From Cephalopachus bancanus (lineage: Eukaryota > Chordata > Mammalia > Primates > Tarsiidae): DNA of 64,000 nucleotides. Below are positions 12,906 to 37,399 of the stretch, piece after piece (the first letter of the stretch is position 1; the number at the start of each line of letters is the position of its first letter). A program made the translations under genes and the position numbers. Where the stretch lies: NCBI GenBank assembly GCA_027257055.1, contig JAPVLO010000039.1, positions 7,160,501 to 7,224,500 of the forward strand, in the 5' to 3' direction. The notes under the pieces were generated by a model. It was not told the DNA's origin. It saw only the letters and a list, made by a program, of their open reading frames with translations, and did no database searches.

Positions 12906-13600
12906 CTGCCCTTTCTGCTGGTGAGCCCCAGACTCTCAGAGTTCCCCAAGGTCAAGGTTGGCTTCCTGATACCACTCCTGAGCGGCTGTAGAAGAGCCCA
13001 TTGAGAAAGGGCTCCCGGTTACCTGAGCTCAGGCCACCTGAGGAACAAAGAGAACTTTACTGAGTTGTACCCGCTGCCCCGAAACTGGGGGTGGGGGTGG
13101 GGAGGGGACAGGAATGTCCTCTCAGGACTCTGCCTGGGAGCTCTTCTCTCCCGTGGGGGTGACTTCACAGCCCTCGCATGTGACCTTCGGGTCCAGTATC
13201 GATCAGACCGCCTTCCTGGTGTGCCCAGACAGCGGGATCCCTCTGTCTATTTTAGCTCAAAGTTCCACTTCTTAGAACTTGGAGGCAGGATCAGACTTCC
13301 CAAGAACCACACACACGCAAGAGAGGAGTGCCTCAGCGATGGCATCAGGGCCTTTACTTTATAAGGAAAAGCGAGACACTGGGGATACGCTGGTTAAAGG
13401 GTCTGAACTTCTGTCTTCCAAGGTCCCCGGTTCCTTCCTCACGTGCCGGGCCCCTCCACCTCCCGGGCTGCCCTGATCACCCGCCAGGTTTTCAGCGCTG
13501 GGGATGAGTTACATTCTCAAATAACCTAGCAAGACGCTGTCTGCGGGGGGGTGGTGGAAGGAAGACCCTCATCGTAAAACGAGTCTACTTCACACTCACT
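12906..13600. other. Intergenic flank of a CpG island
   Basis: No recognised repeat. On the minus strand TATAAA (13358-13363) overlaps AGTAAA (13353-13358). These are variant poly(A) hexamers and could end a transcript that starts in the CpG island. Confidence 0.3.
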
Positions 13601-13619
13601 CCTGTGTCCCCGAAACCAG

Positions 13620-14720
13620 CTGCCCTGACGCCCCTTCAGTCCTCCCCAAAGCGGGCTCCAGCCCGCGGCCTGGGGACCTGCTCGAGGGGAAGGTGGCGAG
13701 GGGCGCAGGCGCCGCGTCCAGGCAGCGCCGCCAACGCACTCGCCCCGGGAAGGGCCAGGCGGTCAGCAGGGCGGCGACAGGAAGAAGTGCGGCGGGGGCG
13801 GCGGCGGCGGCGGGGGCGGCGGCGGGAAGGCGGGCAGCGGCCAGGGGGCGCGGGGCGCGGGCGGCGCCAGCAGGCCGCGGGGCGAGGGCCGCGCTGGCAG
13901 CGGCGGCAGCGGCTGCGGGGGCGCCTCGGCCATCAGCGGCGGGCGGCCGCGCGCGCCCACGGGCCCGGGGGCGGCGGCGGCCTCGGGCAGCGGCGGCAGC
14001 GGCCGGTGTGCGGGCGGCGGCGCGGGCGCGGGCAGGCGCGGCAGGTCCTGCAGGGCGAGCGCGGCGGCGGGGGGCGCGGGCGAGCAGCAGTCGGGCGGCA
14101 GCTCGGGCAGCGCCAGGTGGGCGCCGGGGCCCCAGGGCGCCAGCGGCTCGGGCCGCAGCGGGAGCGCGGGCAGCGGCGGCAGCTCGGCCAGGGCGAGCGC
14201 GGCGGGCGGCGGCGGCCCGGGGCTCTGGCAGGGCGGCAGGCCGGGCAGCGGCGGGTGCGGCAGGGACTGCGGCGGGGTCAGCGGCAGCGACGGGCGGGCC
14301 CGGCCCAGCCGCGGGTGGGCGCGGGCGCGGGCCAGCCGCGGGTGCGAGCGCGAGCGGGGCAGCCGCGCCGCCAGCTTGGCCGTCAAAGCCACCCCAGGGC
14401 GCTGCGCGCGCAGCGAGCCGCGGCCTCGTCCCGATGGCTACGGCCACGCGCCGCTCTCCGGCTGACTCAGCCAATCACAGGCGTCCTCTGCCGATTTCTA
14501 GCCAATCAGGGGCCAGTGCGTTTGCTGCCTACTCGTCTCTCTCGCCGGCTAGCACGAGCTATTCCTGGCAGCCAATCAGAGATATCAGCGCGCTCGACAA
14601 ATTCTTCTTCCCGCCTCCGCCAGGTCGCAACCAATCACTGTGTCCCGCAGTTCTGCAGCTAGCCCCGCCCCGAAAGTCTTGAGGCCAGGCACCGCACGCG
14701 TGCAGTTGGCGCCCCCGCCT
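13620..14720. promoter_or_regulatory. CpG island with four CCAAT boxes
   Basis: Extremely G+C-rich up to about 14,450. Next to it are CCAAT motifs at 14471, 14502, 14572 and 14631, each continuing as CCAATCA (NF-Y type), with TGACTCAG at 14463-14470 and a GC box near 14663. This is the structure of a strong housekeeping or cell-cycle promoter, but no recognised gene starts here. Confidence 0.75.
13763..14392 (-). CDS. Candidate proline/leucine-rich ORF
   Basis: Open minus-strand frame of about 209 codons with almost only G or C in third position. It encodes a Pro/Leu-rich protein with repeated LAL-LP-type phrases, a run of about 12 prolines and the end HFFLSPPC. Against coding: there is no ATG at the 5' edge (the frame enters from upstream at a GTG), so a spliced start would be needed, and in sequence this GC-rich the overlapping Ala/Arg/Gly frames are open too. 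I do not recognise a family. It could be the 3' coding exon of a gene driven from the adjacent CCAAT-box island, or chance. Confidence 0.3.
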   Translation of the reverse strand: MALTAKLAARLPRSRSHPRLARARAHPRLGRARPSLPLTPPQSLPHPPLPGLPPCQSPGPPPPAALALAELPPLPALPLRPEPLAPWGPGAHLALPELPPDCCSPAPPAAALALQDLPRLPAPAPPPAHRPLPPLPEAAAAPGPVGARGRPPLMAEAPPQPLPPLPARPSPRGLLAPPAPRAPWPLPAFPPPPPPPPPPPPHFFLSPPC

Positions 14721-15235
14721 GGCCCCGAGGGTCTCAGTCTTGCTGAAAGCACCAAGGCTGCCTTCCGCGCCTCGCCGGCCGGTTTGGAGTGTAAGTGGTT
14801 CCCCTTTTGTGGCCGTTTACCCGTGTTAACTCTGGAATGATGATCCTGGCTGGGCGAGTCAGGGTGTACAAAGATGCCTATTCAGTTATCTTGTGGGAAA
14901 GATAAAACGACATCACAATCCGAAAGCAATGTACGTAGTAGCATTTGTGTGAAAATTCCTAACAACTGTAAATGATAGATGGACGGGCCATGCCTTGATG
15001 CAAAGATGAGACCCTTTGGGGATTTTAAAATAATCAGTAATTCTATGAAAAATTCTGTCTACGAGTCCCCAAGAGAGCAAATCGGATGAAGTAGGCTAAG
15101 AGAAATCAGGCTGGAATTCCAGTAGTATTTACAGAAGCTCCTAAATGTTGATCAGCCCAGAACCTTATGGATACCATGGTAAGGTTATCTGATCTACACC
15201 TAAATCCTATTAAATGGGGCTATAAAAAGATGAGC
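14720..15235. other. Intergenic, no gene seen
   Basis: AT-moderate unique sequence beyond the CpG island. No conserved ORF or recognised repeat. Confidence 0.45.
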
Positions 15236-15238
15236 TGG

Positions 15239-15530
15239 GCCAGGCATGGTGGCTCATGCCTGTAATCTCAGCACTTTGGGAGGTGGAGGTGAAAGGATTA
15301 CCTGAGCCCATAGGTTCGAGAACAGCCTAGACAATATGGCAAGACCTCTTCTCTACAATAAATTTTTAAAAATTAGCTGGGTGTGGTGGTGCATGCCTGT
15401 AGTTCCAGCTACTTGGAAAGCTGAGGCAGAAGGATCTCCTTGAAACCAGCAGGTCAAGGCTGTGGTGGCCGTGAGCATGCCTCTGCACTCCAGCCTGGGC
15501 AACAAAGTAAGAGTCCGACTCAAAAAAAAA
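15239..15530 (+). mobile_element. AluJ-like SINE
   Basis: Diverged dimer starting GGCCAGGCATGGTGGCTC, closer to the old primate Alu type than the young copies here. Confidence 0.85.
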
Positions 15531-15610
15531 AGGTAAGCTGAGCACCTGATGGGGAAGCCAGGTCCCATAAACTCCGTTCAGCTCAAACTTCTTCAGTTAA
15601 AACTTCACCA

Positions 15611-16125
15611 GGTTAGACCAGCCTGAGCAACATGGTAAGACCTCGTCTCGACCGGGTTCGGTGGCTTAGCCTGTAATCCCAGCGCTTTGGGAGGCCGAGG
15701 TGAGTGGATTGCCTGAGCCCGCGGGTTCGAGACCCACCTGGGCAACTTGGCGAGACCTCAACTTTACAATAAATCAAAAATTAACCAGGCCTGGTAACGC
15801 ACGCCTGTAGTTCCAGCTACTTGGAAGGCTGAGGCGGAAGGATCGCTGGAGCCCAGCAGGTCGAGGCTGCGGTGGCCGGGAGCGGCCACTGCACTCCAGT
15901 CTGAGTGATAGAGTGAGACTCCAACTCAAAAAAAAAAAAAAAAAAAAAAAAGACTTTGTCTCTACAATAAATCAAAAAATTAACCGGGTGGTGGCGCATG
16001 CCTGTAGTTCCAGCTACTTGGAAGGTTGAGGTGGAAGGATCACATGAGCCCAGCAGGTCAAGTCTGTGAACATGCCACTGCTCTGCCCTCCAGCCTGGGT
16101 GACAGAATGAGACTCTGACTCAAAA
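15611..16125 (+). mobile_element. Old SINE interrupted by a young SINE
   Basis: An old Alu-type element begins near 15611 and resumes at about 15953. A young dimer (15650-15951) with a 24-base A tail sits inside it. The short sequence around GACCTCGTCTC recurs in altered form after the insert. Confidence 0.8.
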
Positions 16126-16416
16126 AAACAAAAACAAGACAAAAAAACTTCACCAGGTTGCAAGAAAAGGTATGAGTTTGGAAGGGCTCAACTCAAAAGG
16201 TAGAGGTGGTTCAGAGAGACTGATCCTGGGACAGGCCAGGCTCTGAGTCAAAGTCCAGAATGGTGGGTCAGTTCCCCGTTGTACAACTTCTATTCTGGAC
16301 CCTGCCTGGGAGAGCAATTTGCTTCTGCATATCGTGTGTGAGTAAATCTGTAATCATGAGATGAAGAAATTAACCTGGCCAGTAGCACTGACAGATACGA
16401 GAGTAGTAACTGGCTT

Positions 16417-17722
16417 TTTTTTCCTTTTTTTTAAGTTGGGGTCTCACTGTTGCCCAGGCTGGAGTGCAGTGACACAATTATGGCTCACCACAGCCTCAAC
16501 CTCCTGGGCTCAACCAATCCAAAGTGTGGGAATTTCAGGCATGAGCCTCCATTCCCGGCCATTACTGGCTTTTGAAGAAAGGGCTCAGTAATCCAAGATA
16601 TTAAGTGTCTGGTTTATTCATTTCCAAGAGTCCCTTAAGTGCTTGGGAAGATGCTGGTTGTTGGATTTGTGTCCCTGCTTCCTTAAGATAATCAAGTCAA
16701 TTGTGTTTGTAATTGTCATCTGAGATGTCTAAGGGAATTTAGGTAATCAGGTTTGTAAGGCATGCTGGATATTTAGGGAGCAGCTGAGTTGTGATATTTA
16801 TTAATTTTTTCTTTCTTTTTTTTTTGAGTCAGAACCTCACTCTGCTGCCCAGGCTGGAATGCAGTGGCACACTCATGGCCACCACAGCCTCGACCTGCTT
16901 GGCTCAGGCAGTCCTTCTGCCTCAGCCTTCCAAGTAGCTGAGACTACAGGCACACACCACCATGGCTGGCTAATTTTTTTTTTTTTTTGAGTTGGAGTCT
17001 CACTCTGTCACCCAGACTGGAGTGCAGTGGCCACTCCCAGCCACCGCAGCCTCAACCTGCTGGGCTCCGGTGGTCCTTCCACCTCAGCCTTCCGAGTAAC
17101 CGGAATTACAGGCGCGCGCTATCACGCCCGGCTAATTTTTTATTTATTGTAGAGATGAAATCTCACCAAGTTGCCCGCGGGCTCAGGCAGTCCACTCACC
17201 TCAGGCTCCCAAGGCGCAGGATTACAGGCTGAGCCACCAAGCCCTGCCCTAATTTTTTGATGTATCATAGAGACAAGGTCTTACCAAGTTGCCCAGGCTG
17301 GTCTCGAACCCCTGGGCTCAAGCAATACTTTTGCCTCTGCCTCCCAAAGCGCTGGAATTACAGGCGTGAGCCACCGTGCCTGGCTGAGCTGTGAAATTTA
17401 TAATCCAACTGAGCGTGCATAAAAGAACATGAAAATGAGTTTTGTTTTGTTTTGTTTGAGTTGGAGTCTCACTCTGTCGCCCAGACTGGAGTGCAGTGAC
17501 ACACTCCTGGCCACCGCAGCCTCAACTTACTGGGCTCTGGTGATCCTTCCACCTCAGCCTTCCAAGTAGCCAGAACTACAGGCGTGGCTAATTTTTGATT
17601 TATTGTAGAGACGAGGTCTCGCCACGTTGCCCGGGTGGGTCTTGAACCCGCGAACTCAGGCAATCCACTCGCCCCAGCCTCCCAAAATGCTGGGATTACA
17701 GGCTGAGTCACCAAGCCCGGAC
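16417..17722 (-). mobile_element. Antisense SINE cluster
   Basis: A fragment lies at 16417-16561. A composite of right monomer, young dimer and old remnant lies at about 16812-17384, consistent with nested insertion. A dimer at 17438-17722 is flanked by AAAATGAGTTTT-like repeats. Confidence 0.8.
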
Positions 17723-18105
17723 AAAAGTGAGTTTTATATCCAAGTTATTAGTCAACACGATGCCAGCTGGAAGGCAACTGTAAGGAAGATTTTTGTTTAA
17801 TACCTTTAATAAATCGATTATACATTAAAACACAAATCATGCCGTGTTGTTTTCCATGCACATGTCCTAATTTGCATGTGGTCCCCTGCTAGGTGGCGAC
17901 CAAGTGATGCCCCCTCCCTGAGGGTGGGCGTTGAGTCTCTTTTGCCCACAGGGTCTCTCGTTTGGAACATGGTCCCTGGCACATAGGCACACTAGTGTTT
18001 GTTGAGTGATAAGTGAGGTGCCGGGTGGTGTCTGTAGGCCCACGCCACCCCCACCCATCAGCAGCCCCCTGCACGGAACACAGAAGCAAACGGGAGCATA
18101 TTGCC

Positions 18106-18111
18106 TTTATT
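18106..18111 (-). terminator. GREP1: Poly(A) signal of GREP1
   Basis: TTTATT on the plus strand reads AATAAA on the minus strand, about 290 bases beyond the stop codon at 18397-18399. Confidence 0.8.
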
Positions 18112-18396
18112 CATGCGTCTAGCCCAGAGGAGACCCCAGGCTAGGCAGCAGCAAAACCAAGCCCGAGGCTTGCACCTTCCTTGTCCCGTGGGGCAGGCTG
18201 TGACTCAGAGGCCCCCAGGACAGGCAGGGGACAGGCTCCAGTGCTCAGCATTTTCCAACAGGGCAGTGGCCTGGGAAGAGGCAGAGCAGGAACTAGGGAG
18301 GGGCAGGGCCCTGGTGAGGTCTCCTGGTGAGGTCCTGGCCTCCTGGGGACCTGAGCCCTCTCCCTCTCCTGACCTCTGAGGTCAGTCACTCAGCAG

Positions 18397-30581
<12,185 letters not shown>

Positions 30582-30621
30582 GATGCTGGGCAGAGTGGGA
30601 GGGATCGACACTCTTTGGGCC

Positions 30622-30627
30622 TTTAAA
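30622..30627 (-). promoter_or_regulatory. GREP1: Possible TATA-like element of GREP1
   Basis: TTTAAA flanked by GC-rich sequence lies about 40 bases upstream of the ATG. It would give a very short leader. Support is position only. Confidence 0.3.
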
Positions 30628-30629
30628 CC

Positions 30630-32295
30630 CCCCTGCTGGTGGGGGCCTCACCCAGACCCCCCCCAGCTGCGAGAGGAAGAGGCTCTGCCTGCAGACCCTG
30701 GGGGGGCCAACTCTCACCTGCTGGTGCGCCAGGAGTCTAGCCCTCTCCACCGCCACCGCCCACCTCCTCCCAGTCCTGCCCTCATCCATCACGGGTGCTG
30801 ACAGCAGACGGCCCCCTGCCAGGCCCCCAAAGCCTCTTCACGTGAGTCAGGCCCTGGCGCCAGGCGGAGAGGGCTCAGATGTCCACCCAACGAGGGGTAG
30901 GCGGGCACCCTAGGCCCAGTCCAAGCACAGCTGGGGAGAGACCAGAATCCAGGGCCAGAAACTCGGGTGTGGCTGGCAGGGGCTGAAGAGTGGGTTACTG
31001 TGTCACAGAGAGAGTGCAGAGGCCATGGGGTGTCACAGACATGTGGACAGAGGCCACAGAGGATCAAGCCCTGACAGGTGGGTGCCCAAGAAGAGCCAAG
31101 TCATTATCCCATCTAATCCTGAGACCTCCCAGGGGTACAGGCTTTTTGTCCCCAACAGAGGATTGACTTTGACTTGCCAGCGGGGGCCTGAGTCTCCAAG
31201 CCGAGCCACCCCCTTCCTCCTCTTTCTTTCCACGAAGGACGGTGACACGCGGGGGCAGGCCACCCGCACTCAGCCTATCCAAGAGTCCTGGCTGTTTTTC
31301 GAAGGCTCAGCCCTCCAGCCTTGCCTCCGTTCCTGCCTCAGCTGCCCAGCAGCAACTCTGACTTTGGCGGACAGGCTGGAGGTGCCCCCCTCAGGACGGG
31401 CAGAGCAGGCTTGCAGGGGCCGACTGAGGATAGGAGCCCAGGGACCAGGAGCAGCTCTCCACACTGGGGGCCTTGTGGGGAGACCTGAGAGGTGCTGGGA
31501 GTGGGGTCTGGACAGCAGGCGCCACCCGTCCCGTGAGCCTGCGGACCCCACCGAGCTGGCTGGGGATGTCAGTGACTCAGTCCCCAGCCCCTGAACGCTA
31601 CCTGGTCCAGGAGCCCCACACCCTGTCTGTCTGACAGCCTATCCCCCACTCAGTCAGCCACCCCTGATGCCTCTGGCTAAGGAGTCAAGCCTGCCAAACC
31701 AGGCAGCCTGGGAAGGCTGGGGGTCTGGGGGAGCTCCAAGGGGGAGTGGTGCCGGAAGTGCCTCCATGAGAGGCTGCTGAGCTCACACCCTAAGGGCTGG
31801 ACCAGCCCCTGGCAGACTGCGGGGCTGTTGCCAGGTATCCTCACTCAAAAGTGCCCCCGGTGCCAAGAGGTCCCTGTGCCCCCTATCCTGTCTCCCCTCC
31901 CCCACACTGTGGGCTGCACTCCAGTGCTGTTCTCTCTCTCCATACACAAGACTCCCTCGCAGGGCTCACACCCATAGGGGAAACACAAGCCATGTCCAAA
32001 CACACTTTCCTGACACAGACCCTCCATTACGCAAGACACTCCCAGCCCAGCCCCTGGGCCGAGCACCTTGAACGCCCACCTTCTGCCCTGTGCTGCTCAG
32101 GACACAGCTATGACTCGGAAGCCTGCGGCCAGAAGCTCAGGGGTGTCCCCTGCCCCAATCCTCCGTCTCATGAGAGCCCAGGACAGCTGGAATGGGCCCA
32201 TCAGATTCCCTGGGGACGGCTTTCCTGCCAGGCCACCTGCCCTGCCCCATGCAGTGGGTGCAGGTTCCCTGGTGTCCTCACAGAGGGCAGCTGAG
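30630..32295. other. Upstream region of GREP1, no gene seen
   Basis: GC-moderate, unique-looking sequence without a convincing exon or recognised repeat. Confidence 0.45.
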
Positions 32296-32297
32296 TA

Positions 32298-32418
32298 GCC
32301 CCATGGTTAGAAGGCTGGGTACTGGATTCAGACCTAGCAAGCACCCACTCCACATGGCTGGGGACCTTGAGCAGAAAGCGACCTTCCTGAGGGTGTTCAC
32401 TTTCCTCTAAAATGAGGA
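32298..32418 (+). mobile_element. MIR element
   Basis: Old tRNA-derived SINE. It shows GGCTGGGTACTGGATTCAGA, then CCTTGAGCAG, then TTTCCTCTAAAATGAGGA, the usual MIR order. Confidence 0.7.
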
Positions 32419-32422
32419 CAGG

Positions 32423-32821
32423 CTGGGCGCAGTGGCTCATGCCTGTAATTCTAACACTTCGGGAGGCCAAGGCGGGAAGATTGCTTGAGCTGAGGAGGTC
32501 GAGAGTGCAGTGAGCTGTGATCATGTCACTGAATTCTAGCCTGGGTGACAGTGAAGTCCTGATGTAAAAAAAAACAAAACTGAGGTGAGTGGATCGCCTG
32601 AGCCCACGGGTTCGAGACCCGCCTGGGCAGCGAGACCTCATCTCTACAATAAATCAAAACATCAGCCGGGCATGGCAGCGCGTGCCTGTAATTCCGGCTA
32701 CTCGGAAGGCGGAGGCGGAAGGATCGCCGGAGCCCAGCGGGTCGAGGCTGCGGTGGCCGGGAGTGGCCACTGCACTCCAGCCTGGGCGACAGAGCGAGAC
32801 TCCAACGCAAAAAAAAAAGAC
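32423..32821 (+). mobile_element. Two Alu-type SINEs
   Basis: An old monomer-like element lies at 32423-32575. A 5'-truncated young copy follows at 32578-32821, starting within the left monomer. Confidence 0.8.
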
Positions 32822-32829
32822 AGTAATAA

Positions 32830-33915
32830 GAGCACCCCCGTGTTGGAACTCCTGGCAGGAGCGGCTTCTCATTCTCAACAGAGGAAGAGAGGGAAAGGGA
32901 CTTGGCAGGGATTGTACAGCTCTTGAGCAGTGGGGCCAGAATCTGAAGCCAGGGGGTCTCAGGGGCCCCAGGCCCACCATCCTCTGCCACCCCACATGCT
33001 CTGGGCAGGCAGCAGGCTCAGTTACGCCAGACTGGGTCCGAGGTGTCTGTTTCAGACCTGGGTCAGTTTGGGGCCAGATGCCCAGACTCACCCTGCAGGG
33101 CTCCAGGAGGAGGCGGGTGGGGAGGCCGGAGCGGCCACGTGGGGGGCACAAGATGGGCGCCTGTTTAGCCACTGCCAGAGGGAATACCCGTGCCACGGCT
33201 GTCACTGCCAGGTTGCCAGGGTGCTGGCATGGCTTGTAGAAAATGCCAGGCAGCCCAGGGCCTCCAGCCACCCTAACAGCCACTTGGGACTTGGGCGGGC
33301 CCATTCGGGTGTTGCAGCCCTTGCAATGCCAACACCTCACCTCCTGCAGAGTCGGTCCCCTCCGCTCACCCCAGCCTCACCCAGGCAGGGCTGGCCTGAG
33401 AGCACAGGGAGCACGTGTGGCCGGGAGAGCCCCTGGCAGGGCACTGGCCTGGGCAACCCTTCACTCCCAGGAACCCTGGCCTGAGAGAGAGGTGGCCCAG
33501 CCTCTGAACAGAGGAGCAACTCTGAGAGGCAAGGGCTGGGGGCTGAGGGCAGGGAAACAGCTGGGGGGTTGGAAGTGCAGGACCCAGGCCCAGGCGGCGC
33601 ACGGCCTAAAAAGAGACTGCCAGCAGCTGCCTGAGACCCGCAGCACCTCGAGGGTGGGGACTGGGGAGGACAGCTGGAGGGGCGCCAGGCGCCAGCAGAT
33701 ACCTTCACACTGCAGCTGTGCTGAAGGTCTCCAGGCCACCCCTTTATCTGGGCAGCTCTTCAGCCCGGATCCCAGCACTGGCGCCTCCAGGACGCCTTCT
33801 CGGACGTCCTCCAGGCACTGCATGTGTGCAAAGCTGACCCCTGGTGACTCTTTCCACCCTCTGCCAGCATACTAAAACCTCACACAAAGTGAAATCCGGC
33901 ACACACAGAGGAGTG
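32830..33915. other. Intergenic, no gene seen
   Basis: GC-moderate unique sequence. Several medium ORFs overlap in all frames without conserved features. Confidence 0.45.
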
Positions 33916-33919
33916 CACA

Positions 33920-35088
33920 CAAGGCTGAGTGTGGCGGTTCACGCCTGCAATCTCAGGCTTTGGAAGGCTGAGACTGGAGGATTGTTTGAGACCAGTGTGG
34001 TCAACATAGCAAGACCCAGTCTACAAAAACCAAAGAGAAGCACACACACAGGAGAGGTGGATGCGCCACATGCCAGTTGCACCCACGAAGCAACCCTGTG
34101 CAATCTGCACAGAGGTCAAGAAACTGAACATGGCCAGCTCTGTAGAAGACCCTGTCACAACCTCTCTCTCTCCAAGGGTAGTCACATCTGTACTTGTGGT
34201 CATTGTTTCCTGGCCTTTTTTTTTTTTTGAGTCGGAGTCTCACTCTGTCACCCAGACTGGAGTGCAGTGGCCGCTCCCGGCCACCACAGCTTTGACCTGC
34301 TGGGCTCCGGCGATCCTTCCGCCTCAGCCTTCCAAGTAGCTGGAACTACAGGCGCGCACTACCACGCCCGGCTAATTTTTTTGATTTATTATAGAGATGA
34401 GGTCTCGTCAAGTTGCCCGGGCGGGTCTCGAACTCGCGGGTTCAGGCAATCCACTCACCTCAGCCTCCCAAAGCGCGGGATTACAGGCTGAGCCACCGAG
34501 CCTTTTAAAGCCACGTTATCCGTCTCTGGGTGGCCACAGTAGCTCCGCAATGCTGTTGCGGGGATGGGACACACGAGGGCGCGCGGGGTCCTTCCAGGCG
34601 AGCCAGAGGGACTTGGCTGCGGCGAGGATTCCTCCTGGCGGGAAAGTCCTAGGCAGGCCCAGAGACAGGGGCCCGTGCTTCTTTCCCTGTGACCTCAGGG
34701 TCGGGGTGAGGGATCCTGGCCTCTCTCTTCCAGGGATCTCGAAAACTGCAAAACACTGTACAGATAAGGAAGTGCTACTGTTATTATTGTTTTTGGGTTT
34801 TTTTTTTTGAGTTGGAGTCTCACTCTTGTCACCCAGGCTGGAGTGCGGTGGCACGCTCACGGCCACTGCAGCTTCAACCTGCTGGGCTCCAGCGATCCTT
34901 CCGCCTCAGTCTTCCAAGTTGCTGGAACTACAGGCATGTGCCACCATGCCCAGCTACTTTTTTTGATTTATTGTAGAGATGAGGTATTACCGAGTTGCCC
35001 AGGCTGATCTCGAGCCCGTGGTCTCAGACAACCCTCTCATCTCGGCCTCCCAAAGTGCTGGGAATATAAGCATGAGCCACTGAGGCTG
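33920..35088. mobile_element. SINE cluster
   Basis: A left-monomer fragment on the plus strand at about 33920-34040, a young antisense dimer at 34217-34503 and another at 34799-35088. About 290 bases of unique sequence separate the last two. Confidence 0.8.
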
Positions 35089-35089
35089 A

Positions 35090-35320
35090 TCTTATTATTG
35101 TTTTAAAAATTATTTTGAATCTTTTTAATACTTATTTTTTGGCCATTGCCTTGCTAAGCTATTGTCTGGCCACACATTCTTTGAGCTATGGTCTGGCCCT
35201 GTTTTCCTGGCCCCTCCCCTACATTGGGGAGGTGAATCTCCTCTCTCTCTCTCTCTCTCTTCTCTCTCATTCACTTTCTAAATAAACTATATTTTCTAAT
35301 TTAAAAAATACTTATTTTTT
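35090..35320 (+). mobile_element. Second copy of the LTR-like repeat end
   Basis: Contains GGGGAGGTGAATCTC, a TC-rich microsatellite (about 35,240-35,272) and TTCTAAATAAACTA, matching the end at 10,598-10,640. Non-coding. Confidence 0.45.
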
Positions 35321-35339
35321 TGTAAAACATAGGATACTT

Positions 35340-36505
35340 TTTTTCAGAGACAGGGCCTTGCTCTGTCTCCCAGGCAGGAGTGCAGTGGCAGAATCATAGA
35401 TCATTGCAGCCTCGAACCCCTGGGCTCAAGGGAACCTCCCGCCACAGTCTCCCAAGTAGCTGAAACTATAGGTGCCTGCCACCGTGCCCAGCTAATTCTT
35501 TGCCTCAAAATTTGTTTCTTTAGTGGGAGTCTCACTGTCACCCAGACTGGAGTGCAGTGGCATGCTCACGGCCACCACAGTCTCCACCTGCTGGGCTCAG
35601 GTGATCCTTCCACCTCAGCCTTCCAAGTAGCTGAAACCACAGGTGCATGACACCACGTCCAGCTACTTTTTTTTTATTGTGGAGATGAGGTCGAAATGAG
35701 CTAAATCAGTTAATAAAATCAAACTGCTCGCAAAATAATAGTATCAACCAGCTTACTCCATTTTATTTAAAACTTCCATCTTAGTTGCCTGCCTGACCTA
35801 AGAATCACTCCTCAATACCTACGTGTGATGACAGTAGCGTTCCCATGACCACAGACCCCCAGCTTTGTCCCCTTTAGGCAGGTTGTGCTGACCATTTCCT
35901 GCTGACTGTTACAAAACTCCTTAGCCATAAGTTCCATGTAATTGTATGCTTTGTTAACATTTTCTTTTCTTTTTTTTTTTGAGTTGGAGTCTCACTCCGT
36001 CGACTGGAGTGCAGTGACTGCTCCCGGCCACCGCAGCCTCAACCTGCTGGGCTCCAGCGATCCTTCCGCCTCAGCCTTCCGAGTAGCTGGAACTACAGGC
36101 GCGCGCTACCATGCCTGGCTAATTTTTTTGATTTTTTGTAGAGATGAGATCTCACCAAGTTGCCCAGGCGGGTCTCGAACCAGTGGGCTCAGGCAATTCA
36201 CTCACCTTGGCCTCCCAAAACGCGGGATTACAGGCGTTATATTTTCATATTTGTTCTTATAAGGTCTCACTAAGTTGCCCAGGTTGGTCTCGAACCCCTG
36301 GGCTCAGGCAATCCTTTCGCTTCGGCCTCCCAAATTGCTGGGATTACAGGCGGGAGGCACCACGTCCAGTTAAACTTTTTTTGTAGTGACAGGGTCTTGC
36401 TATGTTGCCCAGGCTTGTCTGGAACTCCTGGCCTCAAGTGACCCTCCTGCCTCAGTCTCCCAAATTGTTGAGATTATAAGCATAAGCTACTGAGCCCTGC
36501 CTCTT
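35340..36505 (-). mobile_element. Antisense SINE cluster with an unassigned insert
   Basis: SINE pieces lie at about 35340-35510, 35515-35690, 35967-36235 and 36255-36505. The stretch 35,695-35,960 between them is not Alu-like; it may belong to the same LTR-like family but I cannot show it. Confidence 0.7.
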
Positions 36506-36514
36506 ATTTTTATT

Positions 36515-36665
36515 AAACAATTAGTGAGTCCCTACGATGTGCTTGTGCTAAGCACTTTACAGGTACTTTTCTCATTTAGGCCTCGTGTCCCCAGGGAGGG
36601 AGGAACTGTTACTGTGATCCCCATTTTACACACGTGGACACTGTGTGGCCCAAGCAGGACGGTGT
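36515..36665 (+). mobile_element. MIR element
   Basis: Contains GTGCTAAGCACTTTACAG and CCCCATTTTACAC in MIR order. Confidence 0.75.
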
Positions 36666-36869
36666 CGTTTCCCTAACACCTCAGCCTACACGCTTATCTG
36701 AGAACTGTCCTTATTTATATTTATATATTATATTCATATTACAGCCCTTTCTCACACAGTGAAATTTCCATTGGAAGCATGTTTTTGAATTTTAAAAAAA
36801 GTACTGTGAATCAGATTTTCAAGAATGGACATTTGGGTTGGGTGCCGCCTTTTCCAGGAAGTCTTCCGG

Positions 36870-37132
36870 AGGGGCAGGAGCACTTTGGGAGGCTGAGGCA
36901 GGAGGATTGCTTGAGTCCAGGAGTTCAAGACCAGCCCAGGCAGCATAGTGAGACTTTGTCTTCACAAAAAAATCCCCACAAAAATTAGCCTATAGTCCCA
37001 GTGACTCGGGAGGCTGAGGTGGGAGGATCACCTGAGCCCAGGAGGTCAAGTCTGTAGTGAGCTGTGATGGTGCCACTGTACTCCAGCCTGGGTGACAGAG
37101 ACCCCTACTCAAAAAAAAAAAAAAAAAAAAAG
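36870..37132 (+). mobile_element. AluJ-like SINE
   Basis: Diverged copy with GGAGGCTGAGGCAGGAGGATTGC and a 21-base A tail. Confidence 0.8.
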
Positions 37133-37399
37133 GCGGTTGGAAAGGGTCCTGCCCTGGCAATGGGATGGTGCTGGTAGAGGTAGCCCTGGGCAGCTGGAGA
37201 GGGGTCTGTCTGCTCCCCAGGCCTCACCGGGCCACCCTGGGGTCTTCAACAAGGAGCTGGGCTGAGTCACTGGGGGGCACGGCTGCCAGAGGGGCCAATG
37301 CCAAGGAAGAGTGCCTGGCAATGGGCTGCAGCCCCGCCCGGGAGGTTCCTGCACGGCGGCAGTGTGTGCTGCGGGCACAGTCCTTGACCTTGTTGGGGG

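Noticed and set aside
13604..14662. Plus-strand ORFs of 329-352 codons in the 14-kb CpG island
   Set aside because: Arg/Gly/Ala low-complexity shadows of the GC-rich repeat texture. No better supported than the minus-strand frame and with less protein-like composition.
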